This document shows, in pieces, positions 1-7,622 of a stretch of 46,740 bases of DNA (positions are counted from its first letter, which is position 1; the number at the start of each line of letters is the position of its first letter). The notes under the pieces were generated by a model. That model did not search any database. It was not told where the DNA came from and worked only from the letters and a program-made list of their open reading frames with translations. Source of the stretch: Acidobacteriota bacterium (GTDB taxonomy: Bacteria; Acidobacteriota; Terriglobia; Bryobacterales; Bryobacteraceae); assembly GCA_017307505.1 (NCBI GenBank), contig JAFKEE010000067.1, positions 1-46,740 on the forward strand, in the 5' to 3' direction. The translations under genes and the position numbers were made by a program.

Positions 1-7
1 ATCCGCC

Positions 8-361
8 ATGCTGTTTCTTCTTTCACCCGCCAAGAAACTGGATTACGACACGCCCGCGCACGTCGAGACGTCCACCCAGCCCTTGTTCGTGGATCGCGCC
101 AAGAAGCTCATCTCGGTGCTGAAAACCAAGTCCGCCGACGACGTCGCGGGCCTCATCGCGCCTCGCCCGCTCTTCTGCGAATCCGGCGTGAAGGACCCCA
201 TCTTCCCCATCAACGCCTTCAAGGAATCCTTCGCCAACGTGAGCAAGGTCTACGAGACCTTCGGAGCCCAGGACCGCATCGGCCACGAGATCCATCCCGG
301 AGCCCACGTCTTCTCCGGCAAGCAGGGTCTTCCCTTCCTCGCCAAGCACCTCAAGGCCTAG
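8..361 (+). CDS. Chimeric ORF: YaaA N-terminus joined to an alpha/beta-hydrolase C-terminus
   Basis: This 117-residue ORF joins parts of two unrelated families. Residues 1 to about 49 (starting MLFLLSPAKKLDYDTP) match the start of YaaA/DUF328 peroxide-stress proteins, which are normally about 250 residues. From about residue 50 (APRPLFCESGVKDPIFP) to the end (HPGAHVFSGK) it reads like the last 65 residues of an acetyl-xylan-esterase/dienelactone-hydrolase type enzyme. That part keeps the acid (Asp of VKDPIFP) and the His of the triad but lacks the nucleophile Ser. The junction falls at DVAGLI, a string that could fit both families, so short homology may have guided the fusion. Neither half should be active alone. 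It may be a real deletion fusion or an assembly chimera near the window edge. The start is the ATG at position 8; upstream signals are cut off. Confidence 0.6.
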   Translation: MLFLLSPAKKLDYDTPAHVETSTQPLFVDRAKKLISVLKTKSADDVAGLIAPRPLFCESGVKDPIFPINAFKESFANVSKVYETFGAQDRIGHEIHPGAHVFSGKQGLPFLAKHLKA

Positions 362-424
362 CCGCCATCTCCGTCCGGGCGCGGCCCTCACAATTCCGCG
401 CCCTCCTCCCCCTCCGCTGGGCCC

Positions 425-430
425 TATACT
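425..430 (+). promoter_or_regulatory. Possible -10 box (TATACT) of a leaderless transcript
   Basis: TATACT lies seven bases before the ATG of the next gene, and no Shine-Dalgarno sequence is visible between them. That spacing would place the transcription start at or next to the start codon. No convincing -35 hexamer is present, so the call is tentative. Confidence 0.3.
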
Positions 431-437
431 GAATCCC

Positions 438-1154
438 ATGCGGATGCTTCTCCTGACCCTCGCGGCCACCGCCGCGCTCATGGCCCAAACCCATCCCACC
501 GTTGAATTCAAAACCAGCGCCGGACCTCTCAAACTCACCGTCATCAAACACGCCAGTTTCATGCTCGAGGCCGGCGGCCAGGTGGTTCACGTCGACCCCA
601 CCAGTCCTGGCAACTACACAGGACTCCCACAAGCCGACCTGATCCTCGTCACCGACATCCACGGCGATCACAACGACCCCAAAGCCCTCGCGGCCGTCCG
701 CAAATCCTCCGCGAAAGTGATCGCGCCCAAGGCTGTCGCTGAAAAGCTGGAAGGAGCCCAGATCCTGGCGAATGGCGAAACCACCAAGGCCGGCCACTGG
801 ACCATTGAAGCAGTGCCCATGTACAACCTCAAGCGCGGCCCGGCCGAAGGCAAGTTGTTCCACGACAAAGGCCGCGGCAACGGTTACATCGTCACCTACG
901 GAGGCTTCCGCCTCTACATCTCCGGCGATACGGAGGGCATCCCCGAAATGCGGGCCCTCAAGAACATCGACCTCGCTCTCGTCTGCATGAATCTGCCCTA
1001 CACCATGACGCCCGAGGAAGCCGCCGACGCGGTGAAAGCCTTCAAGCCGAAGGTAGCGATCCCCTACCACTACCGCGAATCCGACCTCTCGCTCTTCGAG
1101 AAAGGTCTCGCCGGCAGTGGAGTTCAGGTGAAGCTGCTGGACTGGTACAAATAG
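438..1154 (+). CDS. Secreted metallo-beta-lactamase-fold hydrolase (UlaG/YtkL-like)
   Basis: The 238-residue product has a short signal peptide (MRMLLLTLAATAALMAQ). A compact beta-lactamase-fold metal-dependent hydrolase of the UlaG/YtkL type follows. The metal motif is TDIHGDHND, with the family HxxDH core and Asp in place of the usual first His. Further metal-site elements are SGDTEG (acidic ligand in the middle) and PYHYRES near the end (last His). The substrate cannot be read from the sequence. The start is the ATG at 438, directly after a TATACT box and without a ribosome-binding site. The gene is convergent with the sialidase gene downstream, with 23 bases between the stops. Confident on fold, uncertain on function. 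Confidence 0.85.
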   Translation: MRMLLLTLAATAALMAQTHPTVEFKTSAGPLKLTVIKHASFMLEAGGQVVHVDPTSPGNYTGLPQADLILVTDIHGDHNDPKALAAVRKSSAKVIAPKAVAEKLEGAQILANGETTKAGHWTIEAVPMYNLKRGPAEGKLFHDKGRGNGYIVTYGGFRLYISGDTEGIPEMRALKNIDLALVCMNLPYTMTPEEAADAVKAFKPKVAIPYHYRESDLSLFEKGLAGSGVQVKLLDWYK

Positions 1155-1177
1155 TCGCGGCTCCAGCCGGCAGCCGC

Positions 1178-2347
1178 CTATTTCCACTCCGGCACAAACG
1201 TGCCCGGCGGCTCCACGAACTCCCGATTGAACCGGGTGAAGGTGACAAACTGGGACGTCTCCGTCACTCCGCGCTCCCACAGCACCCCGACGGTGCCGTC
1301 CTTGAGCACGGTGATGTCCGAGTAGGCGGCAATCCCACCGCTCAGCGTCTTCTGGTTCGTCCAGGTCTGCCCTTCGTCGTAGCTGACCCGCACCACCAGA
1401 TGCCTCCGCCCGGGTCCATCCGGGCCCGTCCATAACAGCCGGTTCCGGTCGCCTCCGGCGGCCTTCAAACTGAAACGCTCGATGGAAGTAGCCACGGCAG
1501 TCACGGTCTGCCCCAGGGTCGGCCAGCTCCATTGGCTGCCCTCGTTCCGGCTCAGCGCGATATACCGCCTGTCGCCGTTGCCCTGCCTGAGGTCCATCAT
1601 CACGGCTCCATCCGCAAGCTCCACCACCTGGTTCTCGTCGGCCAGCGCCTGCACCAGTTCGCTTCGCTGCCAGGTCTTTCCGTGGTCGTCGCTGAACACG
1701 GTGTAAGGACGCATCAGTTCCAGGGAACCCGCCCAACCGGTCGTGCCACCCATGACTTTGCATGTGTCCGGACACATCGCGGCCGGGAGGACAAGGCGCC
1801 CGCTCTTCGTCTGGATGGCCCCGCCCGGGCCGAAAAACATGGAGCCCCACCGCTCGTAGTCCCGCGCCTCTTTCGTAATGTCCCGGGCCGCGGACCATGT
1901 CCGCCCCATGTCGTCACTCCACCGCAGCCACGACTGGCAGTCATCGCTGCCCGGCCGGCTGTTGGCCGAGCCTTTGCCTGGCTTCCAGCGGTTGAAGGCC
2001 AGCCAGATCCTGGCCCCTGTCCGGTCCACCACCAGCGAAGGATTCGACGCGCTCCACTTCTCGCCAGGGTCATCCACCACAACCAGCTTCGACCACGTGA
2101 GACCGTTGTCCTCACTGCGCTTCATCACCAGGTCAATGTCCCCGCCGCCCGGATCGCTCTTGTTGTCCTTCCGGCCTTCCAGCAGGGCCACCAGCGATCC
2201 ATCCGAAGCGGTCACCACGGCGGGAATCCTGTACCCCGCATATCCTTCTTCTCCACTCTTGAAGACGTCCGTATGTGTCAGGAACGGCTCTGCGGCATGG
2301 CCCAGAGTCGCGGCCATCGAGAAGACCACCAGGAATCGCAACTTCAT
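1178..2347 (-). CDS. Secreted exo-alpha-sialidase (GH33-type neuraminidase)
   Basis: The 389-residue product starts with a signal peptide (MKLRFLVVFSMAATLGHA) and should act outside the cytoplasm, releasing terminal sialic acids from glycoconjugates. The sialidase Y-R-I-P motif (GYRIPAVV) occurs near residue 40 and carries the first Arg of the substrate-binding triad. Five Asp-box-like turns follow: SEDNGLTW, SDDMGRTW, SDDHGKTW, the weak SRNEGSQW, and SYDEGQTW. They mark the blades of a six-bladed propeller. Length is normal for a single-domain bacterial sialidase with no lectin module. Some relatives act on other sugars or are only BNR-repeat proteins, so the substrate is inferred. No sialic-acid catabolic genes are seen nearby. 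It is divergent from the DUF418 gene. Confidence 0.85.
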   Translation of the reverse strand: MKLRFLVVFSMAATLGHAAEPFLTHTDVFKSGEEGYAGYRIPAVVTASDGSLVALLEGRKDNKSDPGGGDIDLVMKRSEDNGLTWSKLVVVDDPGEKWSASNPSLVVDRTGARIWLAFNRWKPGKGSANSRPGSDDCQSWLRWSDDMGRTWSAARDITKEARDYERWGSMFFGPGGAIQTKSGRLVLPAAMCPDTCKVMGGTTGWAGSLELMRPYTVFSDDHGKTWQRSELVQALADENQVVELADGAVMMDLRQGNGDRRYIALSRNEGSQWSWPTLGQTVTAVATSIERFSLKAAGGDRNRLLWTGPDGPGRRHLVVRVSYDEGQTWTNQKTLSGGIAAYSDITVLKDGTVGVLWERGVTETSQFVTFTRFNREFVEPPGTFVPEWK

Positions 2348-2468
2348 AAAATGCAGGCAAAGTCTAACATATCCACCTCGTGCCCAGGACCGGCGAAATC
2401 GCGTTCAACGGCAAGAACCGCCGGAACTCGTGCTAGCCTGTACCAAATCCATCTGGGAGGACACTGTC

Positions 2469-3812
2469 GTGTCCACTGCTCTGGCACCGGTCCAATCAAG
2501 TCAACGCCTTGTCCTTGTCGATGCCCTGCGCGGCCTCGCCGTCCTTGGCATCCTGGCCATGAACATTGTCGGCTTCGCGTTTCACCCCACCGTCTACAGC
2601 GATCCGACCGTGGCGGGAGGAGCCACAGGCGCCAACCTCTGGACCTTCCTCGTGGCCGCAATCGTCTTCGACGGCAAAATGCGTGGCATCTTCACCTTGC
2701 TCTTCGGAGCCGGCGTCTACCTCTTCACTACGCGCGGTGAACAGCGTGGCGGCGGCAGCTTCGTGGCCGACATCTATTACCGGCGCACCCTCTGGCTGCT
2801 GCTGTTTGGCATCGCCCACGCCTACCTTCTCTGGTTTGGTGAAATTCTCTACCCATACGCGCTGCTCGGCCTGGTCCTCTATCCCTTCCGCCACATGTCT
2901 GCCCGGAGCCTCATCGGGCTATGGGCCGTTCAGGTGGTCTTCATGATCGCCGCAGGCATCTTCGACGCCCACGATCTGACGGAGAAACACGACATCGCCC
3001 TCGCCGCGGCTCCGCTCAGGAAAGCCGGGAAGCCGCTCACGGAAGACCAGGAGAAGGCCGTCTCCGCCTGGGAGGAACGCGTCAAGCACGACAAACCCGA
3101 TGCCGCCGTCCTCCGCAAAAACACCACCCTCAACACCACCGGCTTCGTCAATTCGGTGAAGGCACGCATTCCGGTCGTTCTCTGGTGGCACAGCCTGACC
3201 ATGTACTCACCCATGCAGTACGACCTCTTCGCCATGATGCTGCTGGGCATGGCCTTCATCAAAACCGGCGTCCTGACGGGCGAACGCTCCTCCGCCTTCT
3301 ATTGGAAGATGATCGCCGCCGGATACGGAATCGGCTTGCCCCTGACCTATGCCCAGCTCCGCCTGCAGGTCGACGGCGGATTCTCGATCCTCGCCAACGC
3401 CTGGGCCGGAGCCTGGTACGAACCGGCCCGCATCGCCGTCTGCCTCGGTCACGTTGCGCTTATCGTCCTCGTGCTGAGGCAGTCCAGACTCACGGCCCTG
3501 CGCCGCCTCCTGGCCGCCGCGGGCCAGATGGCCCTCACCAACTACCTCATGCAGAGCATCCTTTGCACCCTCTTCTTCAATGTCCTGGGCTACCACAGCC
3601 AGTTGCAGCGTTATCAGATCTACTATGTCGTCGCTGCAATCTGGCTGGCGGAACTTGCGTGGAGCCCCATCTGGCTCCGCTACTTCCGCTTCGGACCGTT
3701 CGAATGGGCCTGGCGGTCCCTCACCTACTGGCAACGCCAACCGTTGCGCCTGCAATCGGTTACATTCGAGCCCGAAGTCGAGCCCCGCAGACCGCTGCCC
3801 GCCGAGTCCTAG
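2469..3812 (+). CDS. DUF418 family membrane protein (YeiB-like)
   Basis: The product is 447 residues from the GTG start at 2469. That start was chosen because GGGAGG lies eight bases upstream and the first residues lead into the family signature LVDALRGLAVLGILAMNIVGF. The protein is polytopic. The N-terminal half resembles acyltransferase-like membrane domains. A hydrophilic loop lies roughly at residues 170-225 (rich in charged residues, around the EKHDIALAAAPLRKAG stretch). The C-terminal part is the DUF418 domain, ending with FRFGPFEWAWRSLTYWQ, a conserved tail of this family. The biochemical role of DUF418 proteins is not established; transport or membrane modification is usually guessed. 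The open frame extends upstream across the sialidase gene, but that extension is an antisense shadow. Confidence 0.85.
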   Translation: MSTALAPVQSSQRLVLVDALRGLAVLGILAMNIVGFAFHPTVYSDPTVAGGATGANLWTFLVAAIVFDGKMRGIFTLLFGAGVYLFTTRGEQRGGGSFVADIYYRRTLWLLLFGIAHAYLLWFGEILYPYALLGLVLYPFRHMSARSLIGLWAVQVVFMIAAGIFDAHDLTEKHDIALAAAPLRKAGKPLTEDQEKAVSAWEERVKHDKPDAAVLRKNTTLNTTGFVNSVKARIPVVLWWHSLTMYSPMQYDLFAMMLLGMAFIKTGVLTGERSSAFYWKMIAAGYGIGLPLTYAQLRLQVDGGFSILANAWAGAWYEPARIAVCLGHVALIVLVLRQSRLTALRRLLAAAGQMALTNYLMQSILCTLFFNVLGYHSQLQRYQIYYVVAAIWLAELAWSPIWLRYFRFGPFEWAWRSLTYWQRQPLRLQSVTFEPEVEPRRPLPAES

Positions 3813-3874
3813 GTGTAGTAAAATAATCTTGAAAACAGGATTCATAGGTCCTAATTCGGCCCAAGGAGATTTAC

Positions 3875-4903
3875 ATGGCTCTCGTTTCAATGCGCCAGCT
3901 TCTCGACGAAGCGGCTAAAGGCGGTTATGGTATCGGCGCCTTTAATGTCAACAACATGGAGCAGATTCAGTCCATCATGGAGGCGGCTCGCGAAACGAAG
4001 TCCCCCGTGATCGTGCAGGCTTCCCGCGGCGCTCGCGCTTATTCGCAGGACCGTTTCCTGTATCACCTGATGCTCGCCGCCACCGAGATCTATCCCGACA
4101 TCCCCACGGTTCTCCACCTCGACCACGGCAACAGCCCCGCCACCTGCATTTCCGCCATCGACATGGGCTTCACCTCGGTCATGATGGACGGCTCGCTGAT
4201 GGAAGACGGCAAGACCCCCTCCTCCTTCGAGCACAACGTTGCGGTGACCAAGGAAGTCGTCGAGTACGCCCACGCCCGCGGCGTCACGGTGGAAGCGGAA
4301 ATCGGCTGCCTCGGCGGCATTGAAGACGGCCACGGCTCCGGCGGCTCCGGCCTCGAGCACCTCACGGATCCGGCCCAGGCCGAAGAGTTCGTGAAGGCCA
4401 CTGGCTGCGACGCGCTCGCCATCGCCATCGGCACCTCCCACGGCGCCTACAAGTTCACCCGCAAGCCGGACGGCGACGTCCTCAAGATGGATGTCCTCAT
4501 CGAGATCCACAAGCGCCTGCCTTCCACCCACCTCGTGATGCATGGCTCTTCGTCGGTTCCGAAGGAACTCATCGACATCATCAATCAGTACGGCGGCAAG
4601 ATGAAGACCACCTTCGGCGTGCCCGTCGAAGAAATCCAGCTCGGCATCAAGAACGGCGTCCGCAAGGTCAACGTCGACACCGACAACCGCCTGGCCATCA
4701 CTGGCGCCATCCGCAAGGTCTTCATGGAGACCCCCGAAAAGTTCGACCCCCGCGACTACCTGAAGCCCGCGCGCGAAGCCATGAAGAAGGTTGTGGCGGA
4801 ACGCATGGTCCAGTTCGGTCAGGCCGGCCACGCTGGCGACTACACCCCCAAGCCGCTCTCCGAGATGGCCGAGATGTACAAAAAGCAGCTCGTCAACGCA
4901 TAG
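3875..4903 (+). CDS. fba: Class II fructose-1,6-bisphosphate aldolase
   Basis: The 342-residue enzyme cleaves fructose-1,6-bisphosphate to dihydroxyacetone phosphate and glyceraldehyde-3-phosphate in glycolysis, and runs in reverse in gluconeogenesis. It is cytoplasmic and zinc-dependent. The zinc ligands are visible as His84 (LHLDHG), His189 (GTSHGAYKF) and His223 (MHGSSSVP). Asp83 is the catalytic acid, and Glu142 lies in VEAEIG. The phosphate-binding loops around GTSHG and [12 protein letters not shown] are intact. The start at 3875 has AAGGAG seven bases upstream. A perfect hairpin terminator follows the stop, so the gene is probably monocistronic. Codon use is strongly biased to C/G-ending codons, as expected for a highly expressed gene. 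Confidence 0.97.
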   Translation: MALVSMRQLLDEAAKGGYGIGAFNVNNMEQIQSIMEAARETKSPVIVQASRGARAYSQDRFLYHLMLAATEIYPDIPTVLHLDHGNSPATCISAIDMGFTSVMMDGSLMEDGKTPSSFEHNVAVTKEVVEYAHARGVTVEAEIGCLGGIEDGHGSGGSGLEHLTDPAQAEEFVKATGCDALAIAIGTSHGAYKFTRKPDGDVLKMDVLIEIHKRLPSTHLVMHGSSSVPKELIDIINQYGGKMKTTFGVPVEEIQLGIKNGVRKVNVDTDNRLAITGAIRKVFMETPEKFDPRDYLKPAREAMKKVVAERMVQFGQAGHAGDYTPKPLSEMAEMYKKQLVNA

Positions 4904-4936
4904 TTTGGTTCACGGGGCCAGCCCCCGCAAGCACAA

Positions 4937-4972
4937 CAGGGCGCGGATCACTCCGCGCCCTGTTTCTGTTTT
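4937..4972 (+). terminator. Rho-independent terminator after the aldolase gene
   Basis: A perfect 11-bp stem (CAGGGCGCGGA at 4937-4947 pairing with 4952-4962) encloses a four-base TCAC loop. It is followed by TTTCTGTTTT at 4963-4972. It sits 34 bases after the fba stop. It could also stop leftward readthrough less well, since the other side is not T-rich on the minus strand. Confidence 0.9.
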
Positions 4973-4989
4973 CAGCCGCGAGCTCCGCC

Positions 4990-6123
4990 TTACAGCGGCA
5001 ACTGCTCGACAATCTCGATATTGAACCCTTCCAGGCCCACGACCTTCCGGGGGTGGTTCGTCAGCAGCCGGATCCGCTTCAACCCCAGATCCGCCAGGAT
5101 CTGCGCGCCGAACCCCGTCTCGTGCTGCAACAGCTTCTGGCCCGCCGGAGTCGCATAATGCATGTACGCCCGGGTGTGCGAGATGAGTCTTGGCAGCCCG
5201 CCCGATGGATCCGGATCAATCTGCCGGATGCCCGGCCCAGTCTGGTGCAGGTATACCAGCACCCCCGCGCCTTCGGCCACAATCCGCTCCAGCGACGCGC
5301 GCAGAATCCGGTGGCAATCGCATTCGGTCGAGTGGAACACGTCCCCGTAGGTGCACCGCGAATGCATCCGCACCAGCGCCTCCGAAGCTTTCTCCGGCTC
5401 TCCGTAAACCAGCGCCAGATGCGTCTCCGGGTCGATCGTCGACGAGTAGGAAATCGTGCGGAACTGCCCCAGGTCCATCGTGATGGACCCTTCCGCCGCC
5501 CGCCGCATGATCCGCTCGTGCTCCATCCGGTAGCGGATCATGTCCGCCACGGAGATCAGCAGCAGGCCGTGCTTCTTGCAGAACTCCACCAGCTGCGGCA
5601 CCCGCGACATCGTCCCGTCGTCGTTCATGATCTCGCAGATCACTCCGCCCGGCCGCATCCCGGCCAGCCGCGCCAGGTCCACCGCCGCTTCAGTCTGGCC
5701 GGAGCGCACCAGCACCCCGCCTTCCCGCGCGCGCAGCGGGAACATGTGCCCCGGCCGAGCCAGATCCGACGGCCGCGAGTTGGGATCAATCGCCACCTGG
5801 ATCGTCTTCGCCCGGTCGGCCGCCGAGATGCCTGTACTCACCCCTTCCGCCGCGTCGATCGCTTCACAGAATGCCGTGCCGAACTGGGATGTGTTCTTCT
5901 GCGACATCATCGGCAGCGCCAGACGGTCGCAGATCTCCGGAGCCAGCGCCAGGCATACCAGGCCCCGCCCGTGCACCGCCATGAAGTTGATGGCTTCCGG
6001 CGTCGCGAACTCCGCGGCGAGTGTCAGATCTCCTTCGTTTTCACGGTCTTCGTCATCGACAACAACCAGCATGCGGCCCTGGCGAAAGGCTTCCAGAGCC
6101 TGCGGAATCGTAGCAAAAGGCAT
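4990..6123 (-). CDS. ribBA: RibBA-type protein: DHBP synthase plus degenerate GTP cyclohydrolase II domain
   Basis: The 377-residue protein has an N-terminal 3,4-dihydroxy-2-butanone-4-phosphate synthase domain (about 1-205) and a C-terminal GTP cyclohydrolase II-like domain (about 210-377), the two entry enzymes of riboflavin synthesis. The DHBP synthase acidic loop VVDDEDRENEGD (21-32) and PGHMFPLR are intact. The usual GHTEA metal-binding His is Gln143 (SGQTEA). In the second domain the zinc cysteines are kept (C257, C268, C270 in SRCTYGDVFHSTECDC). The catalytic stretches are altered: the usual RQEGRGIG is HQTGPGIR (293-300), and the DxRDYG segment with the catalytic Asp/Arg reads LLQHETG (331-337). 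By sequence the cyclohydrolase half is probably inactive, similar to the RibBX variants known in Proteobacteria. A minus-strand GATAAT lies about 19 bases upstream of the ATG. Confidence 0.9.
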   Translation of the reverse strand: MPFATIPQALEAFRQGRMLVVVDDEDRENEGDLTLAAEFATPEAINFMAVHGRGLVCLALAPEICDRLALPMMSQKNTSQFGTAFCEAIDAAEGVSTGISAADRAKTIQVAIDPNSRPSDLARPGHMFPLRAREGGVLVRSGQTEAAVDLARLAGMRPGGVICEIMNDDGTMSRVPQLVEFCKKHGLLLISVADMIRYRMEHERIMRRAAEGSITMDLGQFRTISYSSTIDPETHLALVYGEPEKASEALVRMHSRCTYGDVFHSTECDCHRILRASLERIVAEGAGVLVYLHQTGPGIRQIDPDPSGGLPRLISHTRAYMHYATPAGQKLLQHETGFGAQILADLGLKRIRLLTNHPRKVVGLEGFNIEIVEQLPL

Positions 6124-6250
6124 AAGGTCCTACCTCTTCATTATCCGCGAAGAGAGGCGCGCCGCCCTAACCGGCAGTGCTATTCCTGAAGCTCCGTTAA
6201 AATCAGACAACTGGATCAACTTAGCTGGTTCCCTTGGCCCGCGCCGGGTG

Positions 6251-6273
6251 TATACTTGGGCCGTCTCAAGGAG
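6251..6273 (+). promoter_or_regulatory. Possible -10 box and Shine-Dalgarno of the monooxygenase gene
   Basis: TATACT at 6251-6256 is a plausible -10 box. AAGGAG at 6268-6273 lies nine bases before the ATG at 6283 and fixes that start over an upstream in-frame TTG. No good -35 hexamer is visible. Confidence 0.45.
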
Positions 6274-6282
6274 ACTTATGCC

Positions 6283-7617
6283 ATGTTCGCAGAAGGAAGT
6301 CCCGATGTTTTGATTGTCGGCGCCGGACCGGTTGGACTGCTGGCGGCCCTGGATCTCGCTAAACAGGGCATTTCCGTCCAGATCGTCGATTCCGGCGTAT
6401 GGGCCTGTAAACACAGCTACGCCCTGGCCCTCTATCCCCAGACCCTTTACCTGTTGCGGGAGTTGGGCGTATTGGACAGGCTCATGGCCAGTGCCTACGC
6501 CGTCCGGAACCTTGCACTCTGCGATCGTGAGGGTCCCCGTGCCCAGGTACGGCTGGGCGATAGCACCGACCCGCTCGGCTGCCTCGCCGTCGTCCGCCAG
6601 GACGTGATCGAGGACATGCTGGAACACGCTCTTCGCGAAGCGGGCGTCGCCGTCCATTGGCGTCACGACATCTCGGCTCTCCGGCCCGGCGCGGATCACG
6701 TCACCGCCACGATCGACCGCCTGGAGCGCGAATCGCGCGGCTATGTCGTGGCCCACAATGAGTGGGTGGTCGGCCGCCGCTGGGACATTCAGGCGCCTTT
6801 CGTCATCGGCGCCGATGGCTATAACTCCCGAGTCCGGCGCACCCTGAACATCGAGTACCCGGAGGTCGCCCCCGCCCAATACTATGCGGTCTTCGAATTC
6901 GAAACCGACGCTAGGTTGGGCGATGAGGCTCGCGTCGTCTTTGGCCCCGGCACCAGCGACGTACTCTGGCCCCTGCCCGGTGGGCTCTGCCGCTGGAGCT
7001 TCCAGCTCACCGACTATCACGACACGGTCGCCGAGGAGATGAAGGATCGCCTGCTCCGCTCCGGCTTCGGCTACTTCCCCACCGAACGGCCCAAGGACCG
7101 CAACGAGGGCGTCCCGAACAAATACCCCGCCGTCCTCGACCAGCACCACCTCACGGACCTCATCGCCGCCCGCGCCCCGTGGTTCCAGTCCTCCATAGAA
7201 CGCATCCACTGGCGCACCGTCGTCCGCTTTGAACGCCGTCTGGCTGCCAGCTTCGGCCAGAACCGCATGTGGCTGGCCGGCGATGCCGCCCACCTCGCCG
7301 CCCCCGTGGCCATTCAAAGCATGAACATCGGTTTCTTTGAAGCCCACGACCTCGCCACCGCCGTCGCAGGCATCATTCACGGCAGCGGAACTTTGGCCGA
7401 TCTCGACGCCTGCGGCGAACGCTGGCATGCCGAATGGCGGCGCCTCCACGGGCTGGAAGCCCACCTCGAGCCGACGCCCGATACGGATCCCTGGATCGCT
7501 GGACACATCCCGGACCTGCCCTCCTGCCTGCCCGGGTTCGGCGCGGAAACCGCGCGGCTGGCCGCCCAACTGCGACTGAATACACCCCCGTTGCTGAGCA
7601 AAACTGCGGTACCTTAG
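6283..7617 (+). CDS. FAD-dependent monooxygenase (PheA/TfdB/UbiH-like)
   Basis: The 444-residue flavoprotein belongs to the aromatic-ring hydroxylase superfamily. The N-terminal FAD-binding Rossmann motif is DVLIVGAGPVGLLAALDLA, with GAGPVG at about 13-18. The second FAD/NADPH motif GADGYNSRVRR starts near residue 177. The third, RMWLAGDAAHLAAP, has GDAAH near 333-337. Such enzymes use NAD(P)H and oxygen to hydroxylate phenols, polyketides or quinone precursors. The substrate cannot be told, and no ring-cleavage genes are nearby. It is divergent from ribBA, which could be relevant because it needs FAD, but that is inference. The start is set by AAGGAG nine bases upstream. The stop is five bases before the next gene, so the two are probably cotranscribed. 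Confidence 0.88.
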   Translation: MFAEGSPDVLIVGAGPVGLLAALDLAKQGISVQIVDSGVWACKHSYALALYPQTLYLLRELGVLDRLMASAYAVRNLALCDREGPRAQVRLGDSTDPLGCLAVVRQDVIEDMLEHALREAGVAVHWRHDISALRPGADHVTATIDRLERESRGYVVAHNEWVVGRRWDIQAPFVIGADGYNSRVRRTLNIEYPEVAPAQYYAVFEFETDARLGDEARVVFGPGTSDVLWPLPGGLCRWSFQLTDYHDTVAEEMKDRLLRSGFGYFPTERPKDRNEGVPNKYPAVLDQHHLTDLIAARAPWFQSSIERIHWRTVVRFERRLAASFGQNRMWLAGDAAHLAAPVAIQSMNIGFFEAHDLATAVAGIIHGSGTLADLDACGERWHAEWRRLHGLEAHLEPTPDTDPWIAGHIPDLPSCLPGFGAETARLAAQLRLNTPPLLSKTAVP

Positions 7618-7622
7618 GCGGT

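Noticed and set aside
351-1898. 515-codon minus-strand open frame over the hydrolase and sialidase genes
   Set aside because: It is a shadow of GC-rich codon use: low-complexity Arg/Gly/Ala/Val translation, no domain, and it overlaps two convincing genes.
1878-2468. N-terminal extension of the DUF418 protein
   Set aside because: It overlaps the sialidase gene and lacks family similarity, while the GTG at 2469 has a good ribosome-binding site and begins the family signature.
6124-6250. FMN riboswitch upstream of ribBA
   Set aside because: A fragment like AACCGGC lies on the wrong strand, and the conserved RFN blocks such as GGTGAAATTCC are absent from the ribBA leader.
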